Shown: piece by piece, positions 56,516-64,000 of the stretch
Layout: each line of letters begins with the position of its first letter
Numbering within the stretch: position 1 is the stretch's first letter
DNA from: Streptomyces noursei
Lineage (GTDB): Bacteria > Actinomycetota > Actinomycetes > Streptomycetales > Streptomycetaceae
Reading direction: 5' to 3'
NCBI RefSeq assembly: GCF_016917755.1
Contig: NZ_CP070326.1
Coordinates: 1,240,001-1,304,000, forward strand
DNA: 64,000 nt
The notes under the pieces: model-generated
What the model was told of the DNA's origin: nothing
The model's input: only the letters and a program-made list of their open reading frames with translations
The model's database searches: none
Made by a program: the position numbers and the translations under genes

Positions 56516-59500
56516 TCAGGCCGTGCGGACCGTCTCGGCGAGCCCGGCCACGCGGGCCAGGGTCGGCTGCGCGAGGAAGTCGGGCGCCCGGCGGGTGAAC
56601 GCCTCGGCTCCCGCGGCCCCGACGATCTCGCTGGCGACCTCCGCGACCATGGAGATCATCGCCAGCGAATCCCCGCCCAGCTGGTGGAAGTCGCTGGCCG
56701 GGCCCAACCCGTCCACATCGGTGTCGAGCACCCGCGCCCAGATCTTCGCGACGGCCGCCTCGGGGTCGCTCAACGGTGTCGTGTCACCGGGCGCCGCCGC
56801 GTCGGCGAACGGGTCGGGCAGCGCCGACGCCGCGACCTTGCCGTTCACGGTCCGCGGGATGTCCTCGACCGCCAGCATGGCGGCGGGCACCATGTACGAC
56901 GGCAGATGTTCGAGGAGGTGGTCCGTCAGCTCCGCCATCTCGACCAGGGGGACGTCGGGCCGCAGCACGACGTAGCCGCACAGCGCCCGGTCCGTCCGGC
57001 CTGGCGGGGTGCGGGGGACGACGACCGCGGCGGCGACCGCCGGGTGCGTCTCCAGCGTGAAGGCGATCTCCGACGGTTCGATGCGGTGTCCGCGCACCTT
57101 GACCTGGTCGTCGACGCGCCCGCAGCACTCCACCTCGCCCGACGGCAGTCGGCGCGCCAGGTCTCCGGTGCGGTAGGCACGGGTGCCGTCGGCCAGGCGC
57201 ACGAACCGCTGTCGGGTCAGGTCCGGGCGTCCGCGGTAGCCGCGGGCGAGTTGCACACCGCCGATGTAGAGCTCGCCCGTCTCGCCCGGGGTGACGAAAC
57301 GGCGCTCCGCATCGAGCAGGAACAGCGAGACCCCGTCCTGCGGAAGCCCGATCGGCACGTTCGCGCCGGTGTCCCGCCCGGCGTCGAAGACGTGGTGGCT
57401 GACCCCGATGGTCGCCTCGGCCGGCCCGTAGAGGTTGATGATGCGGCATTCCGGGCCGAACATCTCGCGGGCCCGGAGCGCGAGGGTCCGGGTGAACTGT
57501 TCGCCGATCACCATCAGCGTGCCGACCGCGCCGGGGCTCAGCCCCAACCGGGTCATCAGGTCGAGGTGCGAGGGCGTCAGCGCGAGGGCGGTCGCGCCGT
57601 CGTCGATCACCTCCTGCAGCGACAGGTGGTCGAGCTCGTCGCGCATGAGCAGCAGCGTCCCGCCGACCAGGAACGGCAGGACCAGGGAGATCTGCGCGAC
57701 GTCGAAGGAGAGCGAACACAGCAGGGGGAGCCGGGTGTGCGGCCCGATGCCGTGTTCGCGCACCGCCCAGTCCGCGTAGTTGCTCAGGCTGCGGTGCTCG
57801 ATGTCGACGCCCTTGGGGTGGCCGGTCGAGCCGGAGGTGTACACCACGTACGCCAGGTCCGACGGCGCGGGCGGCGTCGGCGGCGCGGCGGGGTCGGCCG
57901 CGTACGACAGGTCGTCCAGCACCAGCGGTTCGCAGCCGTGGGGCAGGAAGTCCCTTTCGTCGTACGGGTGTTGGGTCAGGCACAGCGGTGCCCGCGCGTC
58001 CTGGAGCAGGGCGCGCAGGCGCCCGTCCGGGTGCTTGGTGTCCATCGGGAGGTAGGCCGCGCCGGCCAGCAGTGCTCCCCAGGCGCCGGTGACCGCGGCC
58101 GCCGAGCGGTCCGCGCACAGTCCGACGACCGTGTCCCGGCCGATGCCGCGGGCCCGCAGCTCGGCGGCGATCACCCGTGCCCGGCGGTCGAGTTCGCGGT
58201 AGCTCATCTCGCCTTCGGGGCCGCTGATCGCCACGGCGTCGGGCCGGGACCGCACCTGGTGCCGGAACAGCTCGACCACCGTCCGGTCCGTGGGCAGCCC
58301 CGCGTCCCGGGCGGCCGGGACCGGCGGCAACAGCGTCGCCTGCGCGCGGTGGGCCGCGGGCGACAGGCTCTCGCAGAGCGTGTCGAGCAGCCGCTCGGCC
58401 CGGGCCTCGGTCTCCTTGCCCGGCCACCAGGACAGGGTCAGCTCGGTACGGCCCTCGGACTCCACGACGTTCAGGCCCGGCGGGCTCGCCGGCTCGCGCG
58501 GGCAGAGCAGATAGAGCGCGCCCGGCTCGAAGTCGTCGGTGGCGAACGCGTCGAGGGGCGTCCGGCCGAGACTGTTCACCCCGGCCACGGAGGAGAACCG
58601 GTCCGTCCGGCGCGCTTTGCGGTCCACCCCGCGCACCATCATCCGCAGCAGACCCAGTGGAACCTTCAGCACTTCCGGCCCCGGCGCGCGCACGGTCCCC
58701 CGGCGTTCGGACAGCACCGTCAGCAGCTGCTGCTGGGTGGCCTCCCAACCCTCGTCCGGGGTGACCTGGAGCGAGACGGTGACCGCGAAGTTGGACGTGG
58801 ACCGCACCTCCGGGTGGAACGGCCGCAGGTCCACCGGGATGCTCACCGGCGCGGTCGACTGCCCCGTCAGTCGGGCCAGTTCGGTGGCCAGCCGCGCGGC
58901 CACCGCCGGGAAGGTGCCGTCGACCGAGCGCCGCCACCAGCGGTAGCCGCCGAACCGCGCGTCCGCCGGCACTCCCAGCAGGGACGGGAGGACGAACTCC
59001 TGGCTGCCGGCGTCCGCCTGGGCGATCAGCGGGTCGTCCAGCTCGGCCACGGTCGTCACCGACAGCGCGCCCTCCGGCTGTTCACCGCGCAGCGCCCGGA
59101 AGACGTCGAGCGCCCACATCCGCAGCCCGCGCGCGTCCATCACCGCGTGCGAGGCCCGGAAGGCGACGGCCGGGAACTCCCCGTCGAACAGCACGACTTC
59201 GCAGTACGCGCCGCGCACTGGCAGGGGGCGGCGCAGTTCCGCGACGTCGTTGAGGGTGCTGCGGTCCAGCACCGTGCCGGCCGCGAGCCGGACCGGGGGC
59301 GGCTGGCCGCTGTCCGACCAGCGGGAGCCGTGGCGGGCCAGCCGGGCGCCGGGGCAGTACTCCGCGGCCGCCGCGACCGCCCGGCGGAGCTCCGCGGCCG
59401 CTATCCGGCCGGTGCCCTCGACGACGAGGTTGAGCACCGGCGACAGCCCGGCGGGGAACCCCAAGTACCAGTGTTCGAAGGGCACCACTGTTCTGGCGAA

Positions 59501-59539
59501 GCGATCACTGTCCGCCGTGGTGGCTGATTTCGACATCAT
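56516..59539 (-). CDS. Single-module NRPS (altered C domain, A, T)
   Basis: 1007 residues. An N-terminal condensation-like domain (1-420) has SHAVMDARG at 130-138 instead of HHxxxDG: the second His (131) and the Asp (135) remain but the first His and the Gly after Asp are changed. The adenylation domain (about 445-905) has YTSGSTGHPKG and a pocket I read as DVIAMILIGK, which matches no code I know. The carrier domain has GGDSL (Ser958). There is no thioesterase, and no tailoring genes adjoin. It starts at MM (59539/59536) behind GGGG. Confidence 0.93.
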   Translation of the reverse strand: MMSKSATTADSDRFARTVVPFEHWYLGFPAGLSPVLNLVVEGTGRIAAAELRRAVAAAAEYCPGARLARHGSRWSDSGQPPPVRLAAGTVLDRSTLNDVAELRRPLPVRGAYCEVVLFDGEFPAVAFRASHAVMDARGLRMWALDVFRALRGEQPEGALSVTTVAELDDPLIAQADAGSQEFVLPSLLGVPADARFGGYRWWRRSVDGTFPAVAARLATELARLTGQSTAPVSIPVDLRPFHPEVRSTSNFAVTVSLQVTPDEGWEATQQQLLTVLSERRGTVRAPGPEVLKVPLGLLRMMVRGVDRKARRTDRFSSVAGVNSLGRTPLDAFATDDFEPGALYLLCPREPASPPGLNVVESEGRTELTLSWWPGKETEARAERLLDTLCESLSPAAHRAQATLLPPVPAARDAGLPTDRTVVELFRHQVRSRPDAVAISGPEGEMSYRELDRRARVIAAELRARGIGRDTVVGLCADRSAAAVTGAWGALLAGAAYLPMDTKHPDGRLRALLQDARAPLCLTQHPYDERDFLPHGCEPLVLDDLSYAADPAAPPTPPAPSDLAYVVYTSGSTGHPKGVDIEHRSLSNYADWAVREHGIGPHTRLPLLCSLSFDVAQISLVLPFLVGGTLLLMRDELDHLSLQEVIDDGATALALTPSHLDLMTRLGLSPGAVGTLMVIGEQFTRTLALRAREMFGPECRIINLYGPAEATIGVSHHVFDAGRDTGANVPIGLPQDGVSLFLLDAERRFVTPGETGELYIGGVQLARGYRGRPDLTRQRFVRLADGTRAYRTGDLARRLPSGEVECCGRVDDQVKVRGHRIEPSEIAFTLETHPAVAAAVVVPRTPPGRTDRALCGYVVLRPDVPLVEMAELTDHLLEHLPSYMVPAAMLAVEDIPRTVNGKVAASALPDPFADAAAPGDTTPLSDPEAAVAKIWARVLDTDVDGLGPASDFHQLGGDSLAMISMVAEVASEIVGAAGAEAFTRRAPDFLAQPTLARVAGLAETVRTA

Positions 59540-60243
59540 CCCCGCATCGAACTGCGCCCGACACTATGCAAATCACTAGAGCGTTCGGCACCATTCGGCC
59601 CCAATTCTGGATAAAATTGAGCAAAGTCGAATAGAGCACGCGGCCGATGATGCGGTTGATGATGCGGATACGACCCCGGCCCCGCTCCGTCGCGGTCGGT
59701 GTCCGCTCACGGCGAGTTCGCAGTCGCCGAAGTGGGTGCCGAGCAGGGTGACTGCGGCTGCGGAGCGGGTGCCGCGCAGGGCGTTCATGCGGCGGGGGTC
59801 CTTTCGAAGAGCGGTACGGGGCCCGCTGCGGTCGTGAAGTGGGTGCGGGCGGGGCGGCACCCTTGGTCTCGACGAGGACCTGGGCGGGGTCGAGGGCGGC
59901 GGTGTGGTCGCCGTGGTGGCAGGCGAGGAGGCCGTCGAGGGCGACGCGGCTGCCGTGGCCCAGGTCGGCGAGGGCCGCGCGGACGTAACGCACCTCGGCG
60001 GCCGGAGTCCGTGCCCCCGAAGGACGCAACGCACAGGGCTCGTCGGCCACTGTCCAGCGACGCCGCTCCGGATCTGCCCGATGCGGCGGCACCTGTGCCC
60101 GGCCCGGCGCCACCCACCCCGCCCCCACCCCGCGACCTCAACGCCGAAAGGGTTCACAAATGATCACCTTGGGCGTGTTGCGACCGATATGCCGCATACG
60201 GTGGTTGTGCGTGGCGGTCACGGTGCGCTGGCCGCCGGAAGGG
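59540..60243. other. Intergenic region with a decayed gene
   Basis: About 700 nt between divergent transcription units. It contains the VTC-domain remnant at 59859-60000, an AT-richer stretch near 59580-59640 likely to hold the promoter of the NRPS, and the promoter of the oxidoreductase operon. Confidence 0.4.
59859..60000 (-). pseudogene. VTC-domain (polyphosphate polymerase-like) fragment
   Basis: The minus-strand frame contains GHGSRVALDGLLACHHGDHT and AALDPAQVLVETKGA, resembling the end part of VTC-domain proteins (family knowledge; not compared by search). The rest of the domain, including the catalytic Arg/Lys tunnel, is missing. It may be a remnant of the VTC-DUF4956-CotH type of locus common in these bacteria. 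Confidence 0.4.
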
Positions 60244-61791
60244 ATGGACGTGGAGGGTAGTGACCGTGGCGACGAGCCGCGCCGCCCCGAGCCCCACACG
60301 CCGGACGGCAACGCCGGCGGCAGCCCGTCGGAGCGGGACGGGCAGACGGGGAAGGGCCGGCCCGATCCGGACCGGCAGAAGGGGAGCGGTCCGCCACCAC
60401 GAGCCGGAGCGGCGAAGCGCCCCGCCGACGGCCCCACGGGCCGTCCCCCGAAGTCCGCGCAGGCGACTCCCGCACAGCGGCCCGCCGGCGCTCCCGGTCG
60501 GCCGACCGCACGGTGGAGTTCTCCGCCACCGGGCCCCGCCCGTCCGGGTTTCTGGCGCAGCCCGCTGCGGGGGCCGTGGCTGACCTCGGTGTTCGGACTG
60601 GTCCTGCTCCTCGGCATCACGGTGCTGTTCGTCACCGGACTGCTGTCGTACGCCGCGTACAACCCGAACCTGGCACCGGGCAACGACCACACACCGGAGA
60701 AGGGCTGGCTGGGCTTCTACCTCTTCCCCTGGCCGACCCGGCCCTACTGGCTCTACCGCCTCACCCAGGGAGTCCACGTCACCCTGGGCGTGGTGCTCAT
60801 CCCCGTGCTGCTGGCGAAGCTCTGGTCGGTCATCCCGAGGCTGTTCGCCTGGCCACCGCTGCGGTCACCGCGCCACGCGTTGGAACGGCTCTCGCTGCTG
60901 CTGCTCGTGGGCGGCGTGCTGTTCGAGTTCGTCACGGGCGTGCTCAACATCCAGTTGCACTACATCTTCCCCGGGTCCTTCTACCCCCTGCACTTCTACG
61001 GTGCCTGGGTCTTCATCGGCGCCTTCGTCGTACACGTCGTCTTCCGCATCCCCACCATGGCAACCGCGTTGCGCAGCCGCCGCTGGCGCACCGAGCTGCG
61101 TACCCCCGCCGCCCGTACCCGGCCCGAACCGCCGGACGACACCGGCCTGGTGACCCCCGACCCCGCACCGCCCACGATGTCCCGGCGCGGCGCGCTCGGC
61201 ATGGTGGGCGCGGGGTCGCTGGTGCTCCTCGTCGTGACGGCGGGTCAGAGCATCGGCGGGGCCCTCCGCAGGACCGCGCTGCTGGCGCCGCACGGGCGGG
61301 AACCGGGCACGGGGCCCAACGGCTTCCAGATCAACAAGACCGCCGCGGCGGTCGGTATCCGCGCCCGCGACATCGGTCCTGACTGGCGCCTCGTCGTACG
61401 CGGTCCCGGCCAGGAACGGAGCTTCACCCGGGAACAGGTACTGGCCCTGCCGCAACACATGGCCGCCCTGCCGATCGCCTGCGTGGAAGGCTGGTCCACC
61501 GACGACCAGATCTGGAGCGGCGTGCGGCTGCACGACCTGGCGGCCCTGGTCGGGCTGCGGGAGAGCCCACCCGGTGTCTTCGTCGAGTCCGCCCAGCGTT
61601 CCGGGTCCTTCAACTCCGCCCATCTGCGCGACAACCAGGTCCGCGACCCCAGGGCACTGCTGGCGCTGCGGGTCAACGGTGCGGACCTCTCCGTCGACCA
61701 CGGCTATCCGGCGCGGATCATCGTCCCCGCCAACCCTGGTGTGCACAACACCAAATGGGTCACCCGCCTCACCTTCGGAGCGCCGCGATGA
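60244..61791 (+). CDS. Membrane-anchored molybdopterin oxidoreductase (cytochrome b561-like fused to SUOX/YedY)
   Basis: 515 residues from ATG 60244. A Pro/Gly/Arg-rich cytoplasmic N-terminus is followed by four to five membrane helices with conserved His (GVHVTLGVVL, LHFYGAWVFIGAFVVHVVF), resembling haem-binding b-type cytochromes. The C-terminal domain (about 360-515) is the sulfite-oxidase molybdopterin fold, with the Mo-binding Cys in PIACVEGWS (Cys413). A fusion of the two would pass electrons directly to or from quinone. Starts at 60160 and GTG 60250 are possible. Coupled to the next gene by ATGA. Confidence 0.85.
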   Translation: MDVEGSDRGDEPRRPEPHTPDGNAGGSPSERDGQTGKGRPDPDRQKGSGPPPRAGAAKRPADGPTGRPPKSAQATPAQRPAGAPGRPTARWSSPPPGPARPGFWRSPLRGPWLTSVFGLVLLLGITVLFVTGLLSYAAYNPNLAPGNDHTPEKGWLGFYLFPWPTRPYWLYRLTQGVHVTLGVVLIPVLLAKLWSVIPRLFAWPPLRSPRHALERLSLLLLVGGVLFEFVTGVLNIQLHYIFPGSFYPLHFYGAWVFIGAFVVHVVFRIPTMATALRSRRWRTELRTPAARTRPEPPDDTGLVTPDPAPPTMSRRGALGMVGAGSLVLLVVTAGQSIGGALRRTALLAPHGREPGTGPNGFQINKTAAAVGIRARDIGPDWRLVVRGPGQERSFTREQVLALPQHMAALPIACVEGWSTDDQIWSGVRLHDLAALVGLRESPPGVFVESAQRSGSFNSAHLRDNQVRDPRALLALRVNGADLSVDHGYPARIIVPANPGVHNTKWVTRLTFGAPR

Positions 61792-62318
61792 GGGGCCGGA
61801 CCAGAGGTCCGGCAGAGGGCATCCGCGCGCACTACGGCGGCTCCCTCGCGCACCTCGTCCTCGTCCTGTGCTCCTTCGCGCTGGCCTGCTACGCCGGGCT
61901 CCGACTGCTGCGCGGGGACACGCTCGGCATCGTCATCTGGTTCGTCGGTGCCGCGCTCCTGCACGACCTGGTCCTCCTCCCGCTCTACACCGTCACCGAC
62001 CGCCTGGCACAACGCCTGTTCCGTGACCGCCGGGGCAAAAAGCCCCGGAGCCGGGACACCGCGGGCGGCTCCCGCCCGGTGACCGGCCGCGTCAACTACA
62101 TCCGGGTACCCGCCTTCCTGGCCCTTCTGCTGCTCCTGGTCTGGTACCCGCTCGTCCTGGGCCGGGTCCCGGGCTTCACCGCCTACACCGGCCTGCCTGC
62201 CGACGTCTTCTGGGGTCGCTGGCTGCTGATCACCGTCGCATTCTTCGCGGCCTCCGCGGCATGCCTGCTGGTCACGATGTGGCGGGCTCGCCCGCGCCGG
62301 GACCGAGCCGGCAGATGA
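61788..62318 (+). CDS. Small integral membrane protein
   Basis: 176 residues with four hydrophobic helices (LVLVLCSFALACYAGLRLL, TLGIVIWFVGAALLHDLVLL, FLALLLLLVWYPLVLG, LLITVAFFAASAACLLV). No motif recognised. It overlaps the molybdopterin oxidoreductase gene by 4 bp, so it is probably an accessory subunit or a partner of it. Confidence 0.78.
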   Translation: MRGRTRGPAEGIRAHYGGSLAHLVLVLCSFALACYAGLRLLRGDTLGIVIWFVGAALLHDLVLLPLYTVTDRLAQRLFRDRRGKKPRSRDTAGGSRPVTGRVNYIRVPAFLALLLLLVWYPLVLGRVPGFTAYTGLPADVFWGRWLLITVAFFAASAACLLVTMWRARPRRDRAGR

Positions 62319-62402
62319 ATCGCCCCGAACGCGCCGGCCGCCACCGCGGAGCCAGGACGGTTGCCGGACCGGAACCGCACACGCCGAGAGGCGCCCCGTC
62401 CG

Positions 62403-63119
62403 ATGAGCACCGACGAACAGGCGCCTGAGCCCGGCGCGGGCCCCCGCGCCCGGCCCGAGGACCCCTATGCCCGTGCGCTCGCCAAGGGCCGCGGCCCCCT
62501 GTACATGCGCTGTACGGACGGGGGGATCCTGCTGTCCGAGGTGGACCGCTGGTGTGCTGCACCGGACCCCGCCGACCTCAGCGTCCTGCGGCGCTGCCAG
62601 GGGGCGGTCCTGGACATCGGCTGCGGTCCGGGGCGGTTGGTCAGCGCCCTCCGGGCACGCGGCCACGTCGTGCTCGGCATCGACATCAGCGATGCGGCCG
62701 TCGCGCGGACCGAGCACACCGGAGGCATCGCGCTGTGCCGGTCCGTCTTCGACCGGCTTCCGGGCGAAGGGCTCTGGAACACCGCCCTGCTCATGGACGG
62801 CAACATCGGCATCGGCGGCGATCCGCGGGCGCTGCTGGCGCGCATCGGTTCTCTGGTGGCGCCCGACGGAACCCTGCTGGTGGAAGCGGCTCCGCAGGAC
62901 GTCGACGAGCGGCTGAACGTGCGGTTCGACGACGGCCGCGGCCACCTGGGCAGCCCGTTCCCGTGGGCCCGTGTCGGCCTCGCCGCGCTGCGCCGTGAGG
63001 CGGCGGTCACCGGCTGGCGGACCGGCGACCACTGGACGCTCGACGACCGCCACTTCCTCGCACTGCGGCACCGTCGAGGCGCCGGCTCCGACCGCGGCCC
63101 GGCACCGGCCGGCCGGTAG
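62403..63119 (+). CDS. Class I SAM-dependent methyltransferase
   Basis: 238 residues. The SAM-binding motif VLDIGCGPGRLVSALRARG lies near residue 70, followed by LGIDISDAAV. The substrate cannot be inferred. ATG at 62403 (MSTDEQ) was preferred over an upstream in-frame ATG at 62361. It follows the membrane-protein gene by 84 bp and is probably in the same operon. Confidence 0.88.
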   Translation: MSTDEQAPEPGAGPRARPEDPYARALAKGRGPLYMRCTDGGILLSEVDRWCAAPDPADLSVLRRCQGAVLDIGCGPGRLVSALRARGHVVLGIDISDAAVARTEHTGGIALCRSVFDRLPGEGLWNTALLMDGNIGIGGDPRALLARIGSLVAPDGTLLVEAAPQDVDERLNVRFDDGRGHLGSPFPWARVGLAALRREAAVTGWRTGDHWTLDDRHFLALRHRRGAGSDRGPAPAGR

Positions 63120-63147
63120 GCCACGCCGGGGCGGCGGCGAGCGGACG

Positions 63148-64000
63148 TCACCAGCCGGTCAGCAGAAGGTGGTTGACCAGCAGCGCGAGGACGGCCTGCG
63201 CGGCCAGCCACCAGCCGTGCGTGCGGCGCGGCAGCAGCGCGCAGGCAGGCAGCAGCCAGAGGGCGAAGGGCAGCCAGATGCGTTCGGTCTCCGCCTTGCT
63301 CATTCCGGACACGTCGGCGAGGAGCATCACGCACAACGCCGCTCCGACCAGTACCGACAGCGCGCCACGCCCGCGCGGCGCCACGCGCCGCATCCCCCGC
63401 ACGGCCGGGGACAGCCGACCGACCGCACGGCCCAGCCCCGCGACCGTCGCAAGACCCACCGTCACCACCTGGGCAGCCAGGTTGGCCCAGACGAAGTAGG
63501 TGTACGGGCGCACCTTCGCGGCGCCCTGGTAGTACCGCTCGACGAGCGTGGCGTATCCCTCGGGCCACCAGAATCCCAGGGCGGTGAAGCCCACCACCCA
63601 CGGCACGGCTCCCGCCAGCACGTACGGCAGCGGACGGGCGGAGCGGGCCAGGAGCAGCACGGCGACACCCAGCACCGCCAGGACGGTCAGACCGTAGGAG
63701 AGGTACCAGGTGAGCCCCAGCAGCAGCCCGGCTCCCAGGGCGGCCAGGCGGGGCGCCCGGGTGGTGCGGGTGGCTGCCAGTGCGAGCAGGGCGATGGCCC
63801 AGGCGGACACGCCGGCGAAGTAGCCGTCGGCGCTGACGCCGATCCACACCGCCGCGGGGGCCAGTGCCAGGAACGGGGCTGCCAGCCGGGCCAGGCGCTC
63901 GCCGCACAGCGCCCGTACCGTCACCATGACCGCGACCGCGCCGGACGACCCGATGGTGATGCACCAGGCGGCCGCCCAGGCACCACCGCCCAGCCCGATC
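63148..64000 (-). CDS. Multi-pass membrane protein, 5' end outside window
   Basis: The open frame continues past the right edge; 283 codons are visible. About eight membrane helices with WYLSYGLTVLAVLGVAVLLLA and a C-terminal RIWLPFALWLLPACALLPRR. The layout resembles polyprenyl-phosphomannose-type glycosyltransferases (GT-C), but the catalytic loop would be in the missing N-terminus. The visible ATG at 63927 is internal to the longer frame. Confidence 0.7.
   Translation of the reverse strand, partial: IGLGGGAWAAAWCITIGSSGAVAVMVTVRALCGERLARLAAPFLALAPAAVWIGVSADGYFAGVSAWAIALLALAATRTTRAPRLAALGAGLLLGLTWYLSYGLTVLAVLGVAVLLLARSARPLPYVLAGAVPWVVGFTALGFWWPEGYATLVERYYQGAAKVRPYTYFVWANLAAQVVTVGLATVAGLGRAVGRLSPAVRGMRRVAPRGRGALSVLVGAALCVMLLADVSGMSKAETERIWLPFALWLLPACALLPRRTHGWWLAAQAVLALLVNHLLLTGW

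Noticed and set aside
56684..59527. 947-codon plus-strand frame opposite the orphan NRPS
   Set aside because: Antisense shadow; the NRPS motifs and codon bias are on the minus strand.

Overview
This looks like a chromosomal segment of a Streptomyces or close relative. The evidence is very high G+C with G/C-rich third codon positions, long GC-driven antisense reading frames, rare TTA leucine codons (the bldA switch codon) in two genes, tightly overlapped ATGA/GTGA operons, and typical families: MbtH, Endo H, PpiC, COG4705, and a bL37-like micro-protein.

Left edge (1-4148, minus strand): a non-ribosomal peptide synthetase (NRPS) running off the window, visible as C-A-T-C, preceded by its mbtH partner. 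A hairpin lies between the two genes and an operator-like palindrome lies upstream of mbtH. The NRPS carries a TTA codon. From 4149 to 5484 I see no convincing gene.

Centre (5485-33597, plus strand): one long operon-like run of about 19 genes for a Wzx/Wzy-type extracellular polysaccharide. It holds an initiating polyprenyl-phosphate sugar transferase, an AlgD/Ugd nucleotide-sugar dehydrogenase, three glycosyltransferases, two Wzz-like chain-length proteins, an asparagine synthase, a fused alcohol-dehydrogenase/Gfo-Idh-MocA enzyme next to a heparinase-fold lyase, a secreted beta-helix lipoprotein, a Wzy polymerase and a Wzx flippase. It also holds a cassette that probably builds an unusual sugar: C-methyltransferase, nucleotidyltransferase, PIG-L deacetylase, NAD epimerase, DUF4910 protein, pyruvyltransferase, RmlC-like epimerase and class III aminotransferase. 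Most genes overlap by 4 bp. Short palindromic repeats are built in frame into at least five of the proteins, and a repeat whose last copy contains the Shine-Dalgarno site precedes the first gene.

After the operon (33629-44585): a PAP2 phosphatase, an arylamine N-acetyltransferase whose stop codon is split by an intact IS630-family element, a BASS-type transporter, a COG4705 membrane protein, a two-component system, a membrane Ser/Thr kinase, and a scar of three broken genes (S33 peptidase, response regulator fused to a P450 tail).

Right part (44858-64000): a small secreted His-rich peptide, an Endo H-type endoglycosidase with a TTA codon, a DUF1648 membrane protein, a possible small RNA with a strong terminator, an SDR lacking its catalytic lysine, a 25-codon bL37-like gene, a universal stress protein, an unknown protein, a parvulin, an AAA+ ATPase/TPR-membrane-protein pair with its own terminator, two lipoproteins, a stand-alone C*-A-T NRPS with an altered condensation motif, a VTC-domain remnant, and an operon for a membrane-anchored molybdopterin oxidoreductase. 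A membrane protein is cut by the right edge.
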